A stretch of 64,000 nt of DNA, taken from Argyresthia goedartella (lineage: Eukaryota > Arthropoda > Insecta > Lepidoptera > Argyresthiidae). The notes beneath the pieces are model-generated. The model did not search any database. It worked only from the letters and a program-made list of their open reading frames with translations, and was not told where the DNA came from. This document shows positions 54,408 through 64,000 of the stretch, in pieces (within the stretch, counting starts at the first letter, position 1; every line of letters begins with the position of its first letter). The stretch is from assembly GCA_949825045.1 (NCBI GenBank), contig OX463807.1, forward strand, positions 11,929,501 to 11,993,500, read 5' to 3'. The position numbers and the translations under genes are program-made.

Positions 54408-55305
54408 GTGCCCGAAGGGTGCGAACGGGACCCTATTACTAAGCTTCCGCTGTCCGTCCGTCCGTCCGTCTGCCTGTCACCAGGCTGTATCTCATGAACC
54501 GTGATAGTTAAACAGTTGAAATTTTCACAGATGATGTATTTCTGTTGCCGCTATAACAACAAATACTAAAAACAGAATAAAATAAACATTTAAGGGGCTC
54601 CCATACAACAAGCATTTTTATTACTAAGCCTCCGCTGTCCGTTTGTCCGTCCATCCGTCCGTCCGTCTGTCTGTCTGTCACCGAGCTCTACTGGGTCAAC
54701 TGAAATAGGTAGAGGGCTGAAATTTTCACAGAGGGTCTATTTCTATTTCCGCTATAACAACAAACAAGGTAACATATCAGTTTTTAAGAATTAAAAGAAG
54801 TACCCATTTTCTTAGCCATTTTGTTTTATTTGTTTATAGGTGAAAACTGGACTCTCCCAATCTTATGGGAGAGTCCAGTTATATATATATTTTTATATTT
54901 ATTATATTTAATTGCAGATATTGAGCTTTTTGCTTAGTTATTTGTTATTATACGATTAATAATTGCTCATTCGAATAAAATCAATATTATTAAGTTTTCA
55001 TCATTTGATTTTATTTCTGTAAATAAGTTACTCAATTTCTACCCACTTCCAGTTCCAATGAGCAAAGAGTTTCGTTAACCTGAGTACACAGTTCAAAACA
55101 TATATACTATATACTCAAAACTCTTTTTCAATGTTTCGATGTGCGGCCTTGAATGTAGTTCTACCTAGTATTTAATAATGTATTATTAAAAATGTTTTAT
55201 TAAAAGGTTTACTCTACTGGCGTTTTACGTTGTCCCGTGTACGATGGTATGGAATCCTTCGTGTGCGGGTCCCACGTCCGACTCGCATTTGACCGGTTTT
55301 ATCAT
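54408..55305 (+). mobile_element. family M element with an internally repeated GTCCGTCC module
   Basis: Starts TTAGGGTTCCGTGCCCG and ends GGTATGGAATCCTTCG and GACTCGCATTTGACCGG. The module CTGTCCGTCC...TGAAATTTTCACAGA...CCGCTATAACAACAAA occurs twice in tandem (54450-54575, 54635-54770). Two perfect hairpins lie within it: 15-base arms at 54845-54880 and 12-base arms at 55334-55369 just past the end. Confidence 0.6.
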
Positions 55306-57800
55306 ACTACCGTATAATTATTAATCATTTACTTTTTAACGCAGGGTCTTCATAGAACCTGCGTTAAAAGGCTAAAAAAAAGTTTATCTCAATACGTTAC
55401 TTCTCTGATGAATTGATGATGCACTAAAACCGCCCTCCCGAAAAAGTCTACATAGTTGGTGCGATCGGTATAAGCCCCGTTAAATGCTAGTAGGCGTAAC
55501 AGTTCCAGACATTATTTTTTTTGATAAAACATGGCTCTTAATTATGAATAGGTACACAATGTTCATGAGTTTCATGACCGTTCACACGCCTTGACGCAAG
55601 CGTGTTTGTTGCGGGGCTGGTATATACTACCTATATACCAACATAGTTACAGTTTAATTACATCCATAGAAGTGGTGGAATGAAAATCATAGCTGCAACG
55701 GTTCCATTGTACTGAAAGAGCTATTGTTCTAGGAGCGAGGACATTAACAAAAGCTGTCACATTTCGGAACAGAAATGGAGTCCGTACCAACTGTTAGTCT
55801 TGTTACAAAATACAAACCGCATGCGGATCGCGCCGCTTCGCTGACGGCGAACAGAACTTCAGCATGTTTCCTTCCGGAGCCTCTGTCTGAGACCTCCACC
55901 CCCACTTCAGACACCCATTAAAACTCCACCCTTCACCACCCCTCAAAAGTCTCCAAAACAATCCAAAAAAAACGACACTTAACAAAAAAACACAAACAAA
56001 ACACACAAGTATACAGTTATTGTTATTGATACACAAAAAACGCAATCAGTTAAAGCCTAATGACATAATTGCGGACCCACAAAAATGTAAATGCCGCTGC
56101 CTCTGAAAGAATGTGAGACAAAAAGTAGACACCGAAATGAGGAACTGGCGCAAAGAAAGGCCGCGAAGCCACTAAGGGCGACGTTAGGGCGATGATGGTG
56201 GATTTGATTACGTCATATGTATACCTACAAGGGAATTTATTCGTGAGTGCATTCGCCGCACACCCAACACACCTATTGTTGTCGGGACACCGCTCCATCG
56301 GAATATTAATCTTGTCAAACACTGGCCCAGGTAGGGTTCTGTCGTGAGCTCTGTGGGTGATGTCTTCTAGGTATTACGTGTTACGATTTGATTGATAGGT
56401 AGGTATGTCGATGAACTATAAGGCAGTCTCTATAAACATTATCGTCACGTGTTTCACAAACGAGGCATAGATTTGCAGTTCGCAGGCCCGTAATTCAATA
56501 TTTCTTCTTTTGAGACAGAAATCCCATCCTAAATGTAGAGTGTAAAAACATATTTGAGTCCTCGAAAAAAGGGATTGATTGTAAACTTTCAAATGTCTAA
56601 AAATTAATAATAACGCGTTGCACAAAATTGTAATCAGGGTCTTGTCTACATAACAATCATCGCCCGTATGAAAAGAAAGGCATACACCCATGTTAAGAAT
56701 GAAGACTATGAAGGTATGAACAATACAAGTTCCAAGAGATAAATATGGAAATGGGAAAGAAAAGGCCTTACCGCATGCAAGGGAATTTCCATAGAAAGGA
56801 GCTCATTGTTCAGGACGGAGATGCTTGGCAGGCAAAAAGCTTTAACGTGTAAATACACCTGACTCGGACCGTGGATTAATGATAGTCGGCTTTCATGCAT
56901 CTACGAACCATGTTAAGTATTAGCATGGAGCAAATACTTGCTCCATGGTATTAGCGTGCCTACCAAGTACTCTCTAACCGGAGACGTCTATGTAGTGTAG
57001 GTATTGGGGTCCATTAATTACGTAAGGTGTTTAGAGAGGAGGGGATCAAGCCAAATTACACAAAATGAAACCCCTAAAAATTCCTAGATAATTTGGGTTA
57101 AATTAAAATAAATAATGGTTTCATAAATGTCAAAAGGTAACTATAGTAGATAGAATTTGTATTTATTGTTAATTTTTAGATTACGATCAAATCAATCCTA
57201 CATACAATAATTTAATAAAATTAATGAAGCTAATTAGGTTAATTTACAAATTATTATTTTTTATAAATCTCACGTGAGATTTACTCGTCAAATACTCCTC
57301 ACGTTATTAATGGACGCCCCCTAAAGTATCAAACTAGAAAGTTTATATATGTAGGTATAGATAAGTATTCAACCTATCACGCAGGTGGCATTAGCTATAC
57401 CTTCCGTATTAATTAGTCTGAAGTTAGTACAATCCTAAAATCGTCTGCAATATTATTTAGGTACCTACATATCTATGGTCCTTCTTTAATTTCGTAGCGT
57501 TATATTTACATTTTATTGAAAAGACAACCTTGAAACTAAAACAAAAGTAACAAGAAACACCAGAAGCCAGCAACATGTACGCATAATGTATTATCTTACA
57601 TTAGCCACATGGTGGCGCCTGCACTCCCTCACATCTCTCATTTGTATAATTAAATGCTCAACTCCTCAGCGACGTCTCGTCCTGTCTTGTTACTCCAATT
57701 AAATCAAGAGTTCTGTGAGAGAATCTCCATTCGTTCGTTCGTAGGAAACTTCGACGTAACTTGTGTGGCGGCAGGCGTTCGATTCCGAACTAATTGTCGG
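55306..57800. other. mostly unrecognised intron or intergenic sequence
   Basis: Contains small hairpins (CATGGAGCAA/TTGCTCCATG near 56923-56946 and the palindrome AAATCTCACGTGAGATTT near 57266) and several short minus-strand frames. One frame near 56770-56900 ends at a donor-like GCG|GTAAGG but has no recognisable product. Confidence 0.35.
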
Positions 57801-58403
57801 CCCTCCCAAGTAACACATCAAAGCAGTATAACGGCCGACAGTATTTCTGTATTGTTTTCGCATTTTGAGTTAGTTTTATAGTAGCATTACAAAAGTTTAT
57901 ATGGCTACTGTAATGCTTATTTGTTCACAAATTATACGTCTTTAGATCCTAAATAGTTGCATTATATTAGCATTATTGTAGTCTAAGAAGGTACCAAACG
58001 CATGAAAGAAGCATTATTATGGTCAATGAAGTTTCCAATTGCATTAAAGAAGCATTATTACGAATTAATTTGCCAATCGCATTACAGAAGATTATACAAG
58101 CAAAGTTATTGATATTGAAGATGTTAATTGCATTACAAAAGACTAGCATTACAATGGAATAAAAGAATGATTGCAGCTCTTTAAGTGTTCACAGTTAGAA
58201 CTTAAATTAACCCCACATCATGCTATTACCATACAGTCCAAAATGTTATACATTAATGATGTAATTTATAAAGTGCTTGTCTCGCAATATATTTATATTG
58301 CGTCCATTTGGATAATAGACGGTCAAAACTGAGTGAATGACCGTACCATATTTGTTTGCATCAAAACAAAATTTTATGATACTGGTGAAGTTTATGGCTC
58401 TTT

Positions 58404-58805
58404 TTAGGGTTCCGTACCCAACGGGTAAGAACGGAATACTAAGACTTCGCTGTCCGTCCGTCCATCCGTCCGTCCGTCTGTCACCAGGCTGTATCTCAAA
58501 AACCTAGCTAGCTAGAGAGTTGAAATTTTCACAGATTATGTATTTCTGTTGCCGCTATAACAACAAATACTAAAAAACAGGATAAAATAAATATTTAAGG
58601 GGGCTCCCATACAACAATACCACATACAAACTTATGGATGCACCTGGTTACATACATGGAGTGTGAAAGTAACCGCACCAATAACTTTGTAAAAAAATTT
58701 TTTTTTGTAAAATCCAAACTATTCACTCCACACCATCGCTTCCATTGAACGGTGGTACGGAACCCTTCGTGCGCGATTTAGACTCGCACTTGACCGGTTT
58801 TTTTT
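58404..58805 (+). mobile_element. family M element, compact copy (about 400 bases)
   Basis: TTTTTAGGGTTCCGTACCCA, CTGTCCGTCCGTCCATCC, TTGAAATTTTCACAGATTAT, CCGCTATAACAACAAATACT, then GTGTGAAAGTAACCGCACCA, ending GTACGGAACCCTTCGTGCGC and CGCACTTGACCGG. The cleanest example of the family in the window. Confidence 0.75.
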
Positions 58806-59254
58806 ATTACATGCCTTCAAATATTACTACGCAATGTAATTTACTGTAAATGTCTATGTAAGATTCTTTGAAAATTTCCACGCGCCTCAAATATCGAATT
58901 TTGAGGTTTTGATATTAAATTTTATACACAATTGTTATGTAAAATAACCATAACTATTGTGTTTTCCTAGTATAGAACGAATTTTGTATAATTAACGTAA
59001 TACTATTGGTTGGGCTGTATTAAATTAAATCAAATCATTACTCTTAGGTCTATTGCTTTTATAAATAGGTACGAATTACAATATTTTTTGGTTATAAAAT
59101 ATTTACAAAATAGTGTCGGTGCGAAGCAGCCCAGTGAGCTTTTATAAAGGGTAATTAATGCCGCCAGCAGTATAAATACTCACACGTGAACAATTATTTA
59201 ATGTAATGTTTGCACCAACCATACAATGCCGTATAATATAGTGTGATAGGGTAT

Positions 59255-59255
<1 letters not shown>

Positions 59256-59289
<34 letters not shown>

Positions 59290-59292
59290 AAA

Positions 59293-59359
<67 letters not shown>

Positions 59360-59360
59360 C
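59256..59360. repeat. (AG)n microsatellite
   Basis: About 105 bases of AG units with a short A-run at 59285-59293. It explains the long Ser-Leu reading frames on the minus strand, which are not genes. Confidence 0.95.
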
Positions 59361-59939
59361 CTCTTATAGATGTCGCAACAATAAGGATAAATAAAAGAAG
59401 CAAAAAAATGGAAATAAAAAGCAGGAAAATGACAATAAAATAGAAACTGAAGATGCACCAAACGATGAGTCTAAAAAAATAACTAAAGGAGAAAGCAGGT
59501 AAATTCAAGAACAACAAATGGAGAAAGAAAATGTTCCTTTAAATAATATGAGTGATGCTGATAACGAAGACGGTTTGTGTTAATCTGTAGACGATTCTAT
59601 AAATTTATTTTAATTTTATTAATAGGTTCATCTACACCTTCATACTTACGTGTTTGGTACAGTTACTGGTAATAAAATATGGCAGAACAAGGACGAAAAA
59701 ATATCTGATACAATACATTTCCTAGGTCGATTAAAGAGTTACGAGTAGTTACTGCCAAGTGCAAACTTCTTTTCACTTCGGACTCTGAAGATCTTGTATT
59801 GGATTTTGCTATCGGATTATACTCTGAGAGGTGGGATATAGATACTCAACGACTTTTACCATCAAACAAACCACGGAATCGCAAAAAAATGCAGTTTCAT
59901 ACATTTCGGCACAAACTTTTTTCGCGTTTTCGGGATTGG

Positions 59940-61445
59940 TTCATTAGTAAAAGATGTCATTAGTTATTCCAAGAAACTTCGTGTCATTTACTAATTCTAA
60001 CGTGCTGCTGTCTAACAATAAACTGGTCTCAACTTGCCTGTCATTTGGAAGTGAGAATTTGACATATTTGGTTTTACCAGCATTTAACAAAAAATAATTA
60101 ACTGTGAACCAATTCAAAAGACAATACTCCATTAAAATCATCAAAATCTTCTTTTTGTCTTTCAATTTTGAAGACCAGTGAAGTATAATCAGCAAACAAC
60201 ACTATGCCAGTCTATTTCTCCACCATGAAAGGCAAATAGTTAATATATACCAGGAATAAGAAGGGGCCTAATATGGAACCTTGAGGAAAGCCAATTTTAC
60301 TCCCGATCCCTTAGATTTAACGCCGTTGACTTCTGCCTGTTTAATTATATTCCCTAGGTATGATCTTAGTAGATCCAACGCTTTATTTCTAACTCCGTAA
60401 TGATTTAATTTCATTAGTAGCGTATGATGATCACCACAATCAAATGCCGTCAACAGATCGCAAAAAACACCGATAGCATCCTGTGTGGCTTCCCATGCAG
60501 AATAAATATGAAATATAAGGGTGATACCTGCATCTGTAGTTGATTTACCGCTAGTGAATCCGTATTGTTTGGCGTGGAGTTGTTTTGTGCGGTTAAAGTG
60601 TGAGAGCACTTGATTGAGTTAATCTTTTCAAAATTTTTAGTTAGTGCTTGAATAACTGATATTGGTCTGAAATTTGAAAGATCACCCTTGCCTCCTGACA
60701 TGAACAGAGGTATCAGTTTACTGTGTTTCATGAGGTCTGGGAAAGCTCCATTGTCAACACATTTATTAAATATATAAGCTAGGTGTGGGTATAACTAGTA
60801 TTATTGAACCAATGACTGACTGATTTACCCCACAGATCTTTAGTATTTTTTAAGTTAAGTAATCTATACGTTTTGACAATATCCTGGGGATATACATGAT
60901 GAAATTTAAAATCTACATTACTGATGCTAGTGCTCTTTTTTAACAAAGTCTCTGCTTCATATGGAGAAGAATTTAGACGCTCTGTTATGAGTAAGGGTAC
61001 ATTGGTGAAGAATGTTTCAAAAGCTCGAGCTAGCTCAGCGTTGGATTTAACAACATCATCACCTTTAAGCAGAAATCATTGTCCCTTGGTATAACTTTGC
61101 CAGTTTCACGCTTAATGATTTGCCAAACTGTTTTCATTATATTATTAGAATTTTGTATTTTTCTATTAATGTGTAAAGTTTTTGCAGTTCTACAAACCAA
61201 CTTGAAAGTTTTGGAATATTTTTTAACATAGTCATGATATATCAAAGTTATAGGTTTTTTGTTCATAAAGGTCATACAAGATAGCATAAATTTAGATTTA
61301 CCGTTGTTGACACCTTTCTTTAATTTAAAAACTGTATCGATTTCTGTTTGAATAATGTTGAAGAAGTCAGAATAGATTTTGTTCGGGTTCTGTTCATCAA
61401 AATCAGCTGAAAGCTCTACAGCTGCGTTGTGGTTTGCTGCACTAG
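59940..61445 (-). mobile_element. non-LTR retrotransposon B, decayed relative of A
   Basis: The minus strand from about 61440 gives NPNKIYSDFFNIIQTEID, MLSCMTFMNKKPITLIYHDY and NIMKTVWQIIKRETGK (compare MKTTWQIINRETGK in A), then LSNFRPISVIQALTKNFEKI and KQYGFTSGKSTTDAG. After these come AIGVFCDLLTAFDCGDHHTL (60470 region) and DTKFLGITN near 59970. Multiple frameshifts and stops; the catalytic DD segment is degraded. Truncated at both ends. Confidence 0.82.
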
Positions 61446-61639
61446 AACTGAAGGCCTTACAAAATCATTTTGATATGCCATTATCCAACCGTTATACTGT
61501 GTAAAGCATTATAATGGTTTTGAAATGCCAATATAAAGCGTCAAGATGCTCGGTGAACTTATAAAAGAGTTTATACGGACCTTAAGTTCTACATAAATGT
61601 ACTATTCGTTTGTTAAAATGCTTCCAGTGTTACTTGGAT

Positions 61640-62930
61640 TGGATCTGTCTATACTGTCTTGTTTCAATACTCTGATACAATTGTAGGACTCCCTAACCCG
61701 ATCGGTATCTGTATAAATTTATCATCTACATACCTGCCGATAGTAAAATACGAATATTAAATAGGTAAAAAGAAGATCATTACTTTACTTGTGTCCCTCG
61801 TCGAAATCTTGTACCTGCCTATATGTAAAACAAAAAATCGCATTGGGGGTTATTTCGTAAATGAAAATAAATTATGATAAGTACGAAAGTTTGGTCCTCA
61901 ATAAGTTCGAGCCGCTTCGGGTCTCATCTCTGGAAAAAGTTTTCCAATAAAACTTTCCAAGTAGGTGTTACCTTGCAGCCTCCAATAGGCTTTAGTTGAC
62001 CAATCGATGGATGTACACATAAACATGATACAACCGATTTACCAAACCATGTAGAAAGATTTAAAAACGCGCTGTCGTTCGATAACTAAATGACAGCGGC
62101 AGAATGATATTTAAGATATGATATTTTTATTCGATCAGCACTTCATGTATTTAGCCATATCTCATTGAAGTTGCATAATTTCGTCATGATTGCTGAGGGG
62201 TGGAGTCAGAGAGATTCCTATTAGGTGGAGTAACATTGTCGTGCCTTCACGCGTGATTCCGCACGCACCATGCTGACAACAGACAAATGACATCGAGCTC
62301 ATTCATATAGAAAATTGTCATGAAAGCGACTGTGATTGAGGGCCGAGGGGAGAGCGAAATTATACCCCGATGACGTCATGGTGATTTTCGAGGGATGATT
62401 GCGTAAGAGATGAGTTTTCTTTGATTTATCAAAGTGAGAAAAACTTACTTAACGTGTTTCTTTCCAGGCTAAAATAAAAAGAAATTTTCGGAATACTTAT
62501 AAATTATTTATGTTACCTACTACATCTACTAGGAGGACTTTGATAAACTACTCGCCTGTATCGTGAATTTGTAGTTTCATATCAGTGATTAACTCACGGA
62601 TCATTGTTAACCGATATCACCTAACAATAGGTTGCTGAAATAAACGAATTTGCAAATTGTTGGAAATCAGAACAGCGCTTTAGGGTGCCTATCTTCATTG
62701 TATTGTGCTTATACGAAACTTGGATAAGACAAGTGTGGAGCCAAGTCTTACGTGACCGTCATTCTAAATCTCTCTTATAAGACCACTAGTATTTCCTGGC
62801 CTTGATAACCGAACATATTGGGAGGCAAAGGAGATCTGTAACACTGGTGAACCTATACTATTTGTTTGGGTAACATTCTTATGGCGTTAATATTATTACC
62901 ATAGAAATGACTTGAATAATAGATTCAGAG
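61640..62930. other. no gene recognised apart from a microexon candidate
   Basis: AT-rich sequence. One 20-base microexon candidate lies at 62449-62468. Confidence 0.35.
62449..62468 (-). other. candidate 20-base microexon
   Basis: The minus strand has the acceptor TTTCTTTTTATTTTAG before 62468 and the consensus donor GTAAGTTTTTC after 62449, only 20 bases apart. The plus strand also shows an acceptor-like TTTCTTTCCAG here, so the strand is uncertain. Its length is not a multiple of three. If it joined the PDZ exon directly it would introduce a stop, so it would have to be an untranslated exon or join another exon. Confidence 0.2.
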
Positions 62931-62939
62931 ATCCCATAT

Positions 62940-63020
62940 AACTGATAACATAACATAGCGTCACATCTTTTTCCATACGGGATGGCAAAGGCACAATTGT
63001 GCCCTCGTTTAGCCAGTTAT
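62940..63020 (-). repeat. dispersed repeat L, inverted copy
   Basis: AGCGTCACATCTTTTTCC and GGCAAAGGCACAATTGTGCC are the reverse complement of the repeat L core. Confidence 0.5.
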
Positions 63021-63059
63021 TCATACTCCATTTAGCGGCACAAGGGGCTATCCCATCTC

Positions 63060-63201
63060 CCAGCTATTTAGATTGAAGGTTTCCTCATGATGGTTTCCAT
63101 CACCGTTAGAACGCTCGTAAAGACATGGTCAGCGCCGGATTCGAACCCGCATCTCCAGTGCGAGAAGCGCGCGTGATACCAACTAGACCACGGAGCTCTT
63201 T
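63060..63201 (-). mobile_element. SINE family 3 head, inverted
   Basis: The minus strand starts GAGCTCCGTGGTCTAGTTGG and has GCGGGTTCGAATCCGGCG (B box). The distal body is missing. Confidence 0.75.
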
Positions 63202-63797
63202 CACTGGAACATGGTCGGCATAGTGTTCCCGTAAACAACTGAGGTTTGTCTTGAATTCTACTAACTAGGGCCACAACAGAATCATTATGGAAAACGCATA
63301 GCGGCAGCGTATGGATTGCTCCCAAGAAGGGCGCAAAATGCCGTATTTGGATTGTCTACGGCGGTGGGCGGGGGCGGGCAGGGTTGGATTGTCTTCGGAG
63401 CAATCGAAATGCTATCACGATGTGTTTACGATAAGAGTATTCGGCCCCTGAACTAACGGAGTGGACTGAGTACGAGTTTTTCGTAATTTTCGCGTTTTTC
63501 CTTCAGTGAGTTTTTTCACTTATTGTTCTTCCTAGGGTCATTCAAATATTGTATAGTTATATTATAGCTATTTTATGCAATTTTGACAGGCCTCGGCGGT
63601 CTGAGCCTTCCATTTACTTGGTAGTCAATTCGCACACCAAGAATTCTTGGTTCAGTGAATCCCTCAAGGATTTCACCCTCATATAGCACACTAAAATTTG
63701 ATGTTAGGTTGGTGATTTGGAAAAAGTGCATTATTTTGGTTTAGTCCAGATTTGCCTTTAATTTATTTATATCAAGCCAAGTCATTATTTATTTTTA

Positions 63798-64000
63798 GAC
63801 GAGCCGAATGGCGGAGTCTGCAGTGGCCCTGCCTACGAAGCCAAGGGTCCCGGGTTCGAGTCCCGGTGGGGGCAAATATTTGTTTGATGAGCACGGATGT
63901 TTGTTTGATGTTTGTACCCTAGTCATAGTTGTTTGTCTATCTAAGTATAATATTTTTCCATATAAGTATGTGTATCGTTATCTAGTACTCAAGCTACAAG
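63798..64000 (+). mobile_element. SINE family 1, copy cut by the window edge
   Basis: GACGAGCCGAATGGCGGAGTC, GGTCCCGGGTTCGAGTCCCG and the family 1 body to GTTATCTAGTACTCAAG. The 3' end lies outside the window. Confidence 0.85.

Larger units (their letters stand above)
57805..61637. mobile_element. CCCAAGTA-ended element E2, enlarged by nested insertions
   Basis: The left end CCCAAGTAACAC and right end GTGTTACTTGGA are inverted with one mismatch in 12. Both borders are rich in GCATTACA/GCATTATA words, as in E1. Inside lie a family M copy (58404-58805), a GA microsatellite and non-LTR element B, which account for much of its 3.8 kb. Confidence 0.5.

Noticed and set aside
54440..54680. GTCCGTCC arrays as a CRISPR-like or regulatory array
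   Set aside because: The units are simple-sequence parts of family M elements present at several loci, in an animal genome.
59198..59517. Two 87-codon minus-strand frames rich in Ser-Leu
   Set aside because: They are simple translations of the (AG)n microsatellite in different frames.

Overview
The window reads as intron-rich, AT-rich insect chromosome, almost certainly from a moth or butterfly. The evidence is the set of tRNA-derived SINEs, jockey-like non-LTR retrotransposons with short tandem-repeat tails, a mariner, a DIRS element, and several small elements of kinds common in Lepidoptera. No bacterial, organellar or intact viral gene organisation is present.

Host genes. All convincing host coding sequence is on the minus strand. 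From high to low coordinates the exons are: part of a PDZ domain (54093-54244), a 56-base exon (46059-46114), and a 1107-base exon encoding a disordered Ser/Pro/Asn-rich stretch (34132-35238). The codon phases match at both junctions, so I read these as one transcript spanning at least 20 kb. A 93-base exon at 11038-11130 fits the phase of the long exon and also that of a separate ATG-containing exon at 19007-19301, which suggests alternative promoters feeding shared downstream exons. At the left edge an uninterrupted 575-codon reading frame starts at 1727 and runs off the window, with a CpG-rich probable promoter behind it. It is either the next gene or another alternative start of the same locus. 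Weaker candidate exons lie near 12.1, 14.5, 17.2 and 62.4 kb.

Mobile DNA fills the introns and is heavily nested. Non-LTR retrotransposons: A (5.3-7.4 kb, one nonsense codon), its relative B (59.9-61.4 kb, decayed), C (43.9-46.0 kb, intact 634-codon reverse transcriptase reading frame close to a host exon), D (22.6-24.9 kb, broken by a SINE), G (35.8-37.4 kb, holding a hairpin and a MITE-like insert), and fragments at 16.1 and 38.6 kb. Others: a miniature LTR retrotransposon (21.66-22.61 kb), a mariner pseudogene (26.6-27.9 kb), and a deleted DIRS-type tyrosine-recombinase retrotransposon (28.5-31.3 kb). Two elements have CCCAAGTA-type ends (46.6-47.7 and 57.8-61.6 kb). A TTCCGTACC-ended family has four copies, one carrying exactly 13 copies of a 29-base repeat. 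At least three SINE families and several foldback elements complete the picture.

The layout suggests a long host gene whose introns have accumulated many rounds of insertion. Pairs of copies inside the window act as empty-site controls and let the order of several insertions be read directly. Reading frames, splice sites and repeats were compared by eye, so element borders without exact evidence are approximate.
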